A DNA stretch of 64,000 nucleotides, taken from the NCBI GenBank assembly GCA_027574665.1, contig CM050652.1, positions 42,374,307 through 42,438,306 of the forward strand, written 5' to 3'. Shown in pieces: positions 10,758 to 21,328 of this stretch. The notes beneath the pieces were generated by a model. That model saw nothing but the letters and a program-made list of their open reading frames with translations, was not told where the DNA came from and did not search any database. Position 1 is the stretch's first letter, and each line of letters opens with the position of its first letter. The stretch comes from Rhynochetos jubatus (lineage: Eukaryota > Chordata > Aves > Eurypygiformes > Rhynochetidae). A program made the translations under genes and the position numbers.

Positions 10758-12557
10758 GTAAGATATTCCAGAATATTTTTCTACCTGCTCCTTTGTTCTG
10801 AAAGACCCTCATCATTGTCCCAGATATGATCTTTAGCACATGGTTCAAGCAAATTATGAATGGGTCATTTGCTGGAGTCGGGTTTTTTTACTAGCAAATA
10901 ACTTTCTGAAGCAAATGGGAATGCCACACAGGCAGGAACTAGCCCCTTGTCACCCAGCTGACCTTCTTCCTAGTGAAAGGAGCACCCGAAAGCCATCAGC
11001 CAAGCTGCATAGACAATCAGTTATTACAGTTGCCAAAGCAGGTGTGATTGTCAGGGATTAACATATCTCCAGGCCCTTCAGAGACCTTGATTTTTCTAAG
11101 CCTTTTGACTAATAGGTTTTCAAATGTCAGTGAAGGTAAATAGGTCAAAAAGTTACAACTTTGCTATATGGGTGACAAACAGGTGGAGATGACCCCATGA
11201 CATGGTGATGTCATTAGTGTGTACACTTGTTCTATATTATCAATGGACCAGTGTTTCTCTACCAAGTATGGATATTTACAAATCATTAAGCAGGCCTCAG
11301 TTGACAGGCAGGGACTTAAAATACCACTCTAAATTTTTACAGAGTTTTGAACAGTAGGCAGAAAGCCAAGTTTTGATTTTTTTAGATATATTTTTTTTTA
11401 ATTAAAGTCACTAAATTCCTTCTTAGATACTGGTATATAAGACTAGAATTTAATTCATTAGTTTATATTACAGTGGATCTTTTCTGTATTATATTAATCC
11501 TGAAGAATCTGCTTTGTCATAAAGAGGAGTGTACAGTGCTTTAAATGTGTATCTTCTTTTTACTGCCTCATTCAGCTGAGGTATTAAGTTTCTAAAAGAA
11601 GTCTGTGTGCTGAAAAATCTCAGATGGTATCTGTTGTAATGTAGCACTTGATTGTTATTTTATAGTAGTTGTTATAGTAGCTAAAGTTATTGACAGCCAA
11701 ATTTTCAACAGGAGCTGCTGATTTTTACATGCCTCCATTTTAACGCTGGTCTTGGAAAACTCTGAGCCTGATGCTCAGTTATGTGAAGCACTTACACTTT
11801 ACTGTGGTGCAGTGGCGTAATGGCAGCTTTATAACAGGTGATTTTGACTAGCACAGTTGGGTTGCTGCTGACTCTCAACTTTACTGCAGATGCACCAGAA
11901 ACCTTTTGTGGGCCTATTTGTGTCATCTTCATTCCGGTGATCACTCTTCGGCTAAAAAATACCAGTGTGAAGGGACCCATGAGGGGAGCCATTTCAAATA
12001 TAGTTATTATAGCACAGCTAGGAGGGCAAGGAAGAGGGAATCTGTCTTTCTCAGTTAAAAACAAAAAAAAAAGCAAAAACTCAAAACCAAAACAAACAAA
12101 AAAACCCCCCAAAACTCAAGAACAAACCCAAAAAAACTAGGCGCCATGTCACTGAAGTCACTGGGGAGACTAGGCCATCTACAAGCCTTTTCTGAATCCC
12201 TAGGAGATTTATCTCAATTTTTTTGGTCATAGCTGTCAGTATACACCTTTACATGTTTAGTTCACCCCCATTCATTATTTCACCTACACCAATCTATCCA
12301 TTATTCCTACTGTCTGAATTCTGTACTTTATACAAGCAGAGAGGATTGTACTCATGAAAGTGGACCTATAAATAGCCTCTCTTGTATTGAGTTAAGAGAT
12401 GGAGTGTAAACTTTTCTTTATATTTTTGTAAATGTCATGAAAGTTAATACCTTTGCAATAAAATAGTTCTAAGTCACCATGTGAAAGGGAGTTTAGAATG
12501 CAAAAGGGAAAAAAAAAGGCTGTGAGTAAGTAACTGTTCCTCTCCATTTAATCACAG
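10758..12557 (+). other. Intron within domain C (second)
   Basis: 1800 bases, phase 1. It contains an A/C-rich low-complexity stretch (about 12058-12137). No exon or clear transposon recognised. Confidence 0.85.
12058..12137. repeat. A/C-rich low-complexity stretch
   Basis: Runs of A broken by single C, G and CC (for example CAAAACAAACAAAAAAACCC). Simple low-complexity DNA. The open frames through it on both strands are artefacts of its composition. Confidence 0.85.
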
Positions 12558-12710
12558 GTAGTCAGTATGCCATTAACATTTTGGCTGAAGAACTGTCCTA
12601 TGTTATAAAGGGCCTTGTACCTTTCACAGACTACACAATCAGTGTGTCTGCTTTCACTGCTGTTGGGGAAGGGCCACCATCAGTTCTCACAGTCAGGACA
12701 CGAGAACAAG
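12558..12710 (+). CDS. PTPRQ: PTPRQ exon, FN3 domain C, last part
   Basis: Residues 371-421. Phase 1 at both ends. Reads [18 protein letters not shown], then the F-strand [20 protein letters not shown] and the closing strand LTVRTREQ. Acceptor CACAG, donor GTAAAA. It completes domain C, which at about 179 residues is the longest in the window because of the insert. Confidence 0.95.
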
Positions 12711-12821
12711 GTAAAATGTTATAACTCTGATATAAGTTAACATACGTGAGTTCTTTCAACATTTTATTAATTTTTTAATTATGTATTTGCTTATCACTTT
12801 ATTTTTCTGTTTTCATTTAAG
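12711..12821 (+). other. Short intron between domains C and D
   Basis: 111 bases, phase 1, the shortest intron here. GTAAAA donor and TTTCATTTAAG acceptor. Nothing else seen. Confidence 0.9.
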
Positions 12822-13001
12822 TTCCAAGCTCAGTACAAAATATATCTTACAAGAATATTAGCTCCTCCTCTGTTTTGCTATATTGGGATCCTCCAGCAAA
12901 TCCTAATGGGAAGATTATTCATTATACTGTTTATGCAATGGAACTGGATACAAAAAGAACATTTCACACAATAACTTCAAACAACAGCTTACTTATGACA
13001 G
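12822..13001 (+). CDS. PTPRQ: PTPRQ exon, FN3 domain D, first half
   Basis: Residues 422-481. Phase 1 entry (G)TT CCA, reading [20 protein letters not shown], then [19 protein letters not shown]. Ends SNNSLLMTG in phase 1 at donor GTATGG. Sequons NIS (twice) and NNS. Confidence 0.95.
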
Positions 13002-13841
13002 GTATGGTGTCATTTGATTAAAAAAAATATTGCAAATATGTTATACATAGTTATTTTTTCCAGCTTTATGTACTGCAGCCATTTGCAAGGTAGGTGGACC
13101 AAATCTCCCCCATCCACACACACATGCACACACCCCCACCCCACCCATAACTGCATGTAAAAGCAAGATTGTGACACTACTGTCAGACTTGTTTACTGTG
13201 GAGGGGTATGAAGGGAATGTGTGATCGGAGGAGAGGACTAGGTAAGAGCACTAGTAATTTCTGAAATGTACTGATTTCATCATGTGCATGTGAAATGTAC
13301 TGATTTCATCATGTACTTGATGAAATGGATTTCTTCTTGGAATGTTTTCTTCAGGCTCTTCTTTACACATATTAGATGTTCCTAAATTGTCAATCCTTTT
13401 TCAGTCTTGATTTTTTTTCTCACGGTATTTGTCTGATACTAATATTTTTCTTCTTTTGAGGTGATAATTTTAGTAGTAATTGAAGAAAATGCCTTCCTCA
13501 TGAGGGTTTAGACATTTATTTATGCTAATTGGAGTAATGCATATAGAATTAAAATACGTATTTGGCTGTACACATACACATCATTTGTTTCGACAAATAC
13601 ATTCTTAAAGCGATTTACGGGGTTGAAGCTGGTTGACTTATTTCAAAATCTATTGATTTGACTGAGTGCCTATTTGGATCTCCCCAAATAAATGCTATTA
13701 TACATATTCTGTCTTTTAGGTGACAAATGTGCATCAAAACCTCTAAGAACAGTAATCATTTTCATAGTCTCATAATAGTTATGAGGGAAAAAATGTGTTT
13801 AAGAATTGAACAGTCATGACCTTTTTACTTAATCTTTTTAG
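13002..13841 (+). other. Intron within domain D
   Basis: 840 bases, phase 1. It contains a CA/CCCA-rich simple stretch (about 13105-13147) and a 29-base tandem duplication (13262-13319). Otherwise plain A+T-rich intron. Confidence 0.85.
13262..13319. repeat. 29-base tandem duplication
   Basis: Two adjacent copies, 13262-13290 and 13291-13319, both beginning TGAAATGTACTGATTTCATC, with two mismatches near the end. Each copy contains a TGAAAT/ATTTCA inverted motif. Function unknown. Confidence 0.9.
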
Positions 13842-13949
13842 GTTTAAAAAAGTACACAAATTATAAAATGAGAGTGGCAGCCTCTACAACAATAGGAGAA
13901 AGTTCTTTATCTGAAGAAAATGATGTTTTTGTGAGAACCCCTGAAGACG
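13842..13949 (+). CDS. PTPRQ: PTPRQ exon, FN3 domain D, second half
   Basis: Residues 481-517. Phase 1 at both ends. Reads [20 protein letters not shown], the FN3 E-F region, and closes DVFVRTPED. Acceptor TTTTTAG, donor GTAAAT. At 108 bases it is among the shortest exons here. Confidence 0.94.
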
Positions 13950-16396
13950 GTAAATACATTGTTTGCAATAATAGTTTGATTTCTGTATTAAAGTTTGTGA
14001 TTCTTCAGAAGTCTGGGCACATAAGGAGGGGAAGAAAGTGTCCAAATAAAATCCATGTTGAGATGTTTAGTCTTTTATCAGACAGTGACTTCATTCAGCC
14101 CATTTTTAGGCAGGTGCTAGAAATAATGATGAAAGCTTCAGCATGACAAAAAAGCTGCATAGCTGAGGTTTCTTCACTGAAAATAGTGTGTTCCTAGACC
14201 CCATGTGAAGCATAATCTATTATCTTTGGGACTTCAGCTTCTCTTTTTATTTGTGTTATCATATAGAAATTAAATTGGTTTGAAGCATCTTGACATGGCA
14301 ATTTACAACAATTCAGAAGCCATATTGCTGTCTATAAGCACAGTTGCTGTTAAAGTGAGATTTTTTTACACGGAATTATATTATATGCAGTTGTTTTTAT
14401 ACAAGTTTGGGAATTCATTAATTTTAAGACTGATGAATAGTTTTAATGTAGGGTATAATACTCCCTTATGAAGATTTCTGCATCTACCTTCCTTGCAAGG
14501 CAGTCTCCGCCCAAAGCACAAGGCAGTACCTGGATTTTGCCTTTTCAAAGAGAACCTAGGAATTTGATTTATAGAGCAGTCATGAGTATTAAACCTTAAT
14601 CTTTTCTCATTTATATCAGGTTCTTATTTTCACTGGTTTCAGAAAGCTATTTCCAGTTTTTACCAAAGTAATAAAGAAGGTAATTGTGTGGTTGTCATTT
14701 ATCTCCCTCCTTGCTACAATACAGGAAGAATAATTAAATGAGAATAAAAGAGAGCAAAGTGATTACTCTGCTTAGGATTAAAAATTATGGAGTTTTATGA
14801 AACTTAAGATGATTTGAATAACCACCCAACCAAGATATCAAATTAAACTGAAACTTAAAGTGCTCAGAATTTTTTTTTTAAAGTTGCATGCTTCTGTACT
14901 GTTAGGTTTTTTGCAGTGGAAAGGCATATCGCAAAACCAGAAAATTACCTACATAAATATCTTTTTCTCTGAAAATTTACAATTGCCTGCCTCTGAGCAT
15001 GACAAATTTGTTCAGAGTGGAGTTTCAGACCAACACTTCATCCATTGGTAAGAGATGCCCACAAGCCTAGATGAAACTCTTGAGAAAGCCACCAATAATT
15101 CCTACCTTTTTACAGGGCTACGTGTAATTTCTCTCGTCTTATTTTTATTCTTTAATTTTCCTGAGGTAATTCAAGTGGAGATTCATGTCTCTTAACATTA
15201 GCCAATCTAGAAGAGAAAACTTGTTTGACACTGGATTATGTGAAAACAGAGATATCTCCAAATAAAAGATTCACTACATCTGTCTCAGATAACAGGATGG
15301 AAGATACTAGGCTGTGGCATTCAGATATTGTTCCATGCCAGATAAATTGCAAAATGCATTTCAATTGGAAATTAAGCTTCTTCACATGGGAAATATCCAT
15401 GTGGGCAGTCCTGCCATTCAGAGCAGTGATCTGTTACAGTTAACACTTTTCACTCAGGAGGCCAGAAATCAGGAATGAAAATGGTTTGTGAGACCTTTAG
15501 GCCAAGAAAATTTAAGGTAAATTCTGAAATATCTGCATACAGGTATCTGTACACAAACTGAATCACATAATCCTGTGTTCTTATTACATTCTTTTTAAAT
15601 TTCATAGAAGGGTCATTTCAGTGATGAAGTGATGAAGCCTTCAGAAGGAATCAAGGCTGACATTCAGAGCTGATTTTATTCATAAGTGCAGCCCACTCAC
15701 TCCTTCAACCTTCCATGTGTTATTAGCTCACTGGAGTCACATGAAATCATATGTTGCCAACAGAGTACTCCAGAGCTGGACTTGTTTGGTACATGACCTT
15801 CGCACCAGCTCATGCAAGATTTACACTGGGGTCTTCACGGTCATCAATTAGCAGCTGTATCAGTAAACTAAAGGGAGTTTTGTTACAGTGCGTACAATCC
15901 CTTCCTGGTTCAGTGGTTAGTTGAGTGAAAAACGAAGGGTGGTTATCTAAGAAGAAAGCAGTAAAACAGCATTCAGAGTTAAAGAACTTGAATTCAAGGA
16001 AGCCAGTGAGAGGATTTGAAAGGCCAGTCTGCATGACAGCAGTAGACAGAAGAGATCTTTTTCTTAATAGATGCAGTTTTGGATAGATTTGTAAGTGGAT
16101 GAGAAAAGAAATTCAAGAAAAGCTAGTGTCTGGGATGCAAAAAGTTGCCTAGTTTTATTAGTGAAAGAGAAGAAATACAGAAACTAACAGATAAAAAGTG
16201 GTCAGGTTTTGGGAAGGAGAGCGAGTGGGTGAGTGTAGCCCTTTTGGTACAGTTAGCTATGCATATTGCTACAGTAACCTTTAAGATACCCGAATGTTAC
16301 GATCCGATGTGTAGGAAATCAGTCCTGTATTTAATAAACTGAAAGTTTCAGAAGTTTGGTTTTTGCTTTTTTTTTCCTTTGCTTTCTGTATTGCAG
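13950..16396 (+). other. Intron between domains D and E
   Basis: 2447 bases, phase 1. A+T-rich. I see no exon, transposon or RNA gene. Open frames of 60-75 codons are chance. Confidence 0.8.
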
Positions 16397-16678
16397 AACC
16401 AGAATCTCCACCCCAAAATGTAGAGTTAATAAATGTAACTGCAACAGAAATAAACCTGAGATGGTTACCACCTGAGCAGCCTAATGGTCTCATAACTCGC
16501 TATGAAGTTCTGTACAGTGATTCCAGTGATTTATTTATCAAAAATGCCTCATCTACATGTATATCTCTAAGTGAAATGAAGCCATATACTCTCTACAACA
16601 TCTCTGTAAGGGCATTCACCAGGCTTGGCCATGGGAATCAGTCATCTTTTCCACTTCTGGTGAGAACTACTGAAACTG
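16397..16678 (+). CDS. PTPRQ: PTPRQ exon, complete FN3 domain E
   Basis: Residues 518-611, one whole FN3 in one exon with phase 1 at both ends. Starts EPESPPQNVELINVTATEIN, core LRWLPPEQPNGLITRYEVLY, F strand MKPYTLYNISVRAFTRLGHG, end LLVRTTET. Acceptor TGTATTGCAG, donor GTGAGT. Sequons NVT, NAS, NIS and NQS. Confidence 0.97.
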
Positions 16679-17772
16679 GTGAGTATAACAAAGTGAATTT
16701 TCCACAATCAGCTGCTTTGTGGTGACATTTGATGCCCAGGAGATCAGTTCAATTAATTTTAAAAGTATATGTTTGCTTCGCAAAGCAGTAAGTTTGAACC
16801 ATTTTCTCCTCTATATGGAAGACAAAAGCAAGGAAATAGTAAGAAAAATTAAGAAATAAAGAAAAGATTGGGAAGTTGCATGCCTGATGGACTTAATGTA
16901 TTTTATTGTTTGCCCTTGAAGATTCCTTGTTTCTTGTAGGAAAATAATTTTTATTTGTAGGAATATTTGGGGGAAGGTACAGATAAAACAGAATAGCAGA
17001 GGATTAGGGTAGTTGAAGTTTTTCCAGGAAAGAAATGTAAATTTAGAAGTGAGGATTAGGAAGGATGAGCATTAAAGAGGTGTAACAAAGCATAGAAAGA
17101 CACTTGAACTAAGTAGCTGAAGGTAGGATGTTGTAGAAAATGGGATATAGAATACAGGCAGATGGTCATTTCAGTGGAGCTAAACAGCAGTAAGTATTGG
17201 AGAAAAAAATTAAGATAAGGGTTTACATGGAGGAATAGATGTTTGGGTTATTGTGTAGACTCAGGAATGAAAGGTGACTGGGGAGACATGAAGGTAGGTT
17301 TCCTTTAGGACTCAGCCATATCCAGATAGCACTGGTATGATGATCCATTTCTGGGGGCCTTTTGCTATCTTCACCAATCTGCTACCTCAGGCAATTGCCC
17401 ACTTTATCCATACCTCAAGCTAGCCCTGTAGTTAATCATGCTCACATATCACCTTTTTCTCAGTAAGGAAAGACGTGCATGTACTGATGTGTCTCCAAAG
17501 GGGCAGAGAGGTGCTCTGCTCCTTGATTGTTAAGACACAGTGGAATCGGTATGAGTGCCTTCTCCTCCTTGTTTCTGAAATGAACGTTGATTTCTTATGT
17601 GAAGTAGTTGTGGACCAGGGCTCCTTAACAAGTCACGCTCTTAAGGAATGGGAACACAAGCATCTAATATTTAGATTGCATGAAACAGTAGTCATAATAG
17701 AAGCACCAAGCTAGCTCTGCCAAGATATTGTGCTACTTTTGAGGTTTTTTTGTTTGGTTTTTTTTTGGCAGG

Positions 17773-18712
17773 GTCAGATACCATAGGAACCTTAAAGACC
17801 ATCTAGTTCCAACTCCCCTGCCATGGGCAGGGACACCCTCCACTAGACCAGGTTGCTCAAAGCCTCATCCAGCCTGGCCTTGAAGGCAGCCAGGGATGGG
17901 GTACACACAACTTCTCTGGGCAACTTGTTCCAGTGCTTCACTACCCTCTACAGGAAGAATTTTTTCCTGATGTTCAATCTAAATCTCCCTGTTTTCCATT
18001 TCAACCCATTACCCCTTGTCCTGTCTCTACAGGCCCTTGTAAATAGTCCCTCCAGCTTTCTTGTCGGCCCCTTCGGGTACTGAAATGTGCTATAAACTCT
18101 CCCCGGAGCCTTCTCCAGGCTGAACAAGCCCAACCCTCTCAGCCTGTCCCCATAGCAGAGGTGCTCCAGCCCTCTGATCATCCTTGTGGCCTCCTCTGGC
18201 CTCACTCCAACTGGTCAATATCCTTCTTATGCTGGGGGCCCATAGCTGCATGCAGTACTGCAGGTGGGGTCTCACGAGAGCAGAGCCTGCTGGCCACAAT
18301 TCTGATACAGCCCAGGATGCAGTTGGCTTTCAGGGCTGGTAGTGCACACTGCCGGCTCATGTCCAGCTTTTTGCCCACCATTACCCTCCAGTCCTTCTCC
18401 TCAGGGCTGCTCTCCATCCATTCTCTGCCCAGCCTGTACTTCTGCTTGGGATTGCCCCAACCCAGGTGCAGGACCTTGCACTTGACCTTGTTGAACTCCA
18501 TGAGGTTGGCAGAGGCCCACCTCTCCAGCCTGTCCAGGTTCCTCTGGATGACATCCTTTCCCTCAGAGCGTGTCAACCGCATCACAAATCTTGGTGTCAT
18601 CAGCAAACTTGCTGAGGGTGCACTCAATCCCCATGTCCAATGATCTTGAACAGTGCCTTTCTCAGTACTGACCCCTGAGGAATACCAGTCATCACTGATC
18701 TCCTCCTTAGAC
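17773..18712 (-). mobile_element. CR1 LINE fragment, antisense, RT C-terminus to 3' end
   Basis: On the minus strand the sequence reads CR1 reverse transcriptase, for example GWGNPKQKYRLGREWMESSP and [18 protein letters not shown], followed by the conserved CR1 3' region; the 3' end lies near 17773. The minus frame 18202-18714 stays open for 170 codons, but its first part is out of the CR1 frame. The copy is 5'-truncated and has shifted frames, so it is inactive. It is similar in extent to the sense copy at 2510-3411. Confidence 0.93.
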
Positions 18713-19239
18713 ATAACTTTTTTTTATTGCTATCTTTAACTTAGACATCCATCTTTTGTCTAAATTGTATAATAAAGCAGTTTGTTCTTTCTCAGTGCTA
18801 ACTCCCCTGATGCTCAGAAGGAAAGTTTGAATTCCTAATGTCGGATAGATTCGAGAAGCTGCAAAAACATCATCTGAGATGAGAAGAATAAAAACAAGGC
18901 AGGATCTTGAGGATAAAGCATTTTGAGTGAAACACAACCTATTAATGGGCTGGTGTGTTTCAAGAGCTCTTGGGAGTTCTCTGTTACTATTCTACCATGA
19001 AATTAGGCAGAACTGCGGGCTGATTTCAGTGACTTTCATGGCACTTATTCCCTTTCTGGTTATTGCTTAAGCAGAAATTATTTATACCTTTGAATGTGGA
19101 GTTCCATCAAATGCCAGTGCATTTTTGTTTAAGCGTGCCCATACCTTACTTTACTGTTGCTCTGCTGTCATTTTATGAGTGTGATTTTCTGGATTAAGAT
19201 ATATTATGCTACCAGATCAATTATGGTTAATGGAAACAT

Positions 19240-19960
19240 ACTTGTGTCTTTGTCTGGGGACAGACAGGCACATGCACACAAAAAACAATAATGACACAGC
19301 AAGAGCCACGTGCTCTGCAAGTGATGAGGAGCCAGGAGCCAAGGGGGAGCCTTGGCCAGTGGGGTGGGGGCCTCACTTGCCAGGATTTGTTCCACCAAAC
19401 CCCAGTGAAGGGAGCAGGGCAGGTCTGGGGGTGACAGCCAGGGACAGCTCAGAGTCCAGACTGACAAATACTCCACGCTGAAGAGGCAGGTCTGAGGTCA
19501 AGCCAAGAAAGTGAGATAACAGGTTCAGTGACACTAACCAAGTCCATCACAGCTCAGTGACAGATGGGCAGGTCTGTAGTGACGGGCCAAGCTGAGCTCA
19601 GCCTGTGATGTCAGGCTGCAAATCAGGGACTAGATCAGTGGCTCCTTGGCCAAGTACAGCCATGGCAGTCATGCAGCAGGAGATGTAGCTCAGACAGGGA
19701 CAGGGCATGAGAGTCCCAGCCTGAAAGCAGCTCCCTGAGGCCAGTGGCCAACCCTGGCTGCAGCCTCACTGCAGCGTTGCCTGGGAGCGTGTCACTAGCG
19801 AGGAGGGGGCAGCCCTCAGCCATGCTATTGCTAAGCTGGCTTTGAGCCCCACCAGACAAACCTACAGGAGCAGGGATGCTCTCGGAGCCTTCACAACAGT
19901 ATGTTGGTATTCCATACAGTTTGTATAGGTCACCCAGGGAAAAGGAAGAAAATGCAGGTT
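19240..19960. other. G+C-richer block, unassigned
   Basis: About 700 bases, noticeably richer in G and C than the surrounding intron. A short motif, GCAGGTCTG, recurs near 19419, 19486 and 19568, with GACAGC- and AGCTCAG-like words between. It may be an old retroelement or LTR remnant or a decayed tandem repeat. I recognise no family. Open frames up to 111 codons on the minus strand show no known domain. Confidence 0.4.
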
Positions 19961-20348
19961 GCTGATACAAAATGTAAATTGTGGCAGTACAACATGGAAA
20001 ATTTCCTGAAGATAGCTAACCTGGAGGATTGCAGTGATAGTTAAGGGATGTTAGAAAGAAAGTTTAGCGTTAAACTCCAGATTTTTTTTTTAATCTGTCA
20101 TGTTAAGGTGATTTCCATAGTTTTTTAAGATTTTTTTTTTTAAAGAATGATCTGTTCCTCGTTACAGTGTATGTCTGTCATGTGTTTTGATCTTCCAATT
20201 CAGCCTTCATTAAAATTTATTTTCTACACAAAATAGGATAAAAATAAAAATATTTACAGTGTGTTTCATTTAAACCAGTTTATGAAAGTGCTTAACAAAT
20301 CAATGAAACTGACTGGAATCTTCTATGAGTCTAAATTTTGTCTTCTAG

Positions 20349-20531
20349 TTCCTGATTCTGCACCAGAAAACATAACCTATAGGAACATTTCATCCATGGA
20401 AGTTGAATTATCGTTTTTTCCACCATCCGTTCCCAATGGAGTCATACAAACATACACAATATATCTCAAGAGGACTAATGGAACTGAGCAAAGAGTCATA
20501 AACACTACACTTCTAACGCTACATATTACAG
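20349..20531 (+). CDS. PTPRQ: PTPRQ exon, FN3 domain F, first half
   Basis: Residues 612-672. Phase 1 entry (G)TT CCT, reading [20 protein letters not shown], then [20 protein letters not shown], with Phe in place of the usual core Trp. It ends TTLLTLHIT plus one base (ACA G), which pairs with the phase 1 next exon exactly as in domain D. The bases after it are GCCAGT, not GT. Sequons NIT, NIS, NGT and NTT. Confidence 0.88.
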
Positions 20532-20537
20532 GCCAGT
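20532..20537 (+). other. Non-canonical GC splice donor
   Basis: The frame and the domain D parallel place the exon end at 20531, so the intron starts GCCAGT and ends TTTAG (GC-AG type). The nearest GT (20536) adds four bases and brings a TAG stop 15 codons after the shift begins. GC-AG introns normally have A at the third base; here it is C, so this would be an unusually weak donor. Confidence 0.65.
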
Positions 20538-21226
20538 ATATAATGATCTGGACCTTATGGAAACTGTGAACTGTTCTGAGAAGGGGTCAGCAGACTGATG
20601 CAGATCAATTAATTCATTGGTTGGACATGCTTCTTCTGGACCTTACATGGTTATGTGCTACCTGTCCTGACAAGCAGCCTTTTGTGTCCCGCAGTAGTGC
20701 GGTGGAAGTGACCACGATCGGTAGACAGTCTAACATGTATCTCGTATTTTAGATGTTTAATGCACAAGGAATTTCAGTAGTTTTCTTTGCATAGCTGTCG
20801 TAACAAAGTAAACACTGAAGTCACCTATATATCTTTCTGACCTTGTTCTGGATAAAAGTAAATACTTCTCTTTCCACTCATGTTTGTTTCTTTTTCTATA
20901 TTCTCTCATTGTTACTGAGGTATGACACAGCAGTTAATGCTGGGAGCTCAGTACCTTAACCAGTTAATTTTCGGAGTACAGCTAAAGACAAACTAATGCA
21001 TTCTAGGAATATGAAATATAAACTGGTAATTAGAGCATTGTCATATCTGTTGTTCATGAAGAATACTTTGTGTTCAAGTTTTTCTAATGCTTATTTCAGT
21101 CTCTAAAGACACAGATCCTTGAAAGTGATGGGCTTATTCAGCACTTCAGAACTACTTATGGACCATTAAAAAAACTAATTTGGCCCACTGAATGGTTGGT
21201 TTACTGAATTCTTCTTCTTTATTTAG
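20538..21226 (+). other. Intron within domain F
   Basis: The intron is 695 bases counting the GC donor, phase 1, with acceptor TTTATTTAG. No repeat or other gene recognised. Confidence 0.8.
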
Positions 21227-21328
21227 ACTTAAAGAAATACACAGAATATACTGTAGAAGTGTCTGCTAGTACCACAATGGGGGAGGGCCTTCGTAGTGCA
21301 CCTCTGCATATACTGACAGATGAAGATG
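21227..21328 (+). CDS. PTPRQ: PTPRQ exon, FN3 domain F, second half
   Basis: Residues 672-706. Phase 1 entry (G)AC TTA AAG, reading [20 protein letters not shown], the E-F region, closing LHILTDED. Donor GTAAGT. At 102 bases it is the shortest exon found. It parallels the second half of domain D ([16 protein letters not shown]). Confidence 0.94.

Larger units (their letters stand above)
16679..20348 (+). other. Intron between domains E and F
   Basis: 3670 bases, phase 1. It holds an antisense CR1 copy (about 17773-18712) and a G+C-richer block (about 19240-19960) that I cannot assign. The remainder is ordinary A+T-rich intron. Confidence 0.85.

Noticed and set aside
11792..12140. Overlapping plus and minus open frames of about 100 codons
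   Set aside because: Both run through the A/C-rich low-complexity tract, which lacks stops by composition.
18161..18643. 160-codon plus-strand open frame
   Set aside because: It is the complement of the antisense CR1 reverse transcriptase, which reads correctly on the other strand.
20536..20541. GT at 20536 as the donor of the domain F exon
   Set aside because: It adds four bases, shifts the frame and brings a TAG stop in the next exon. The GC donor at 20532 keeps both frame and domain.
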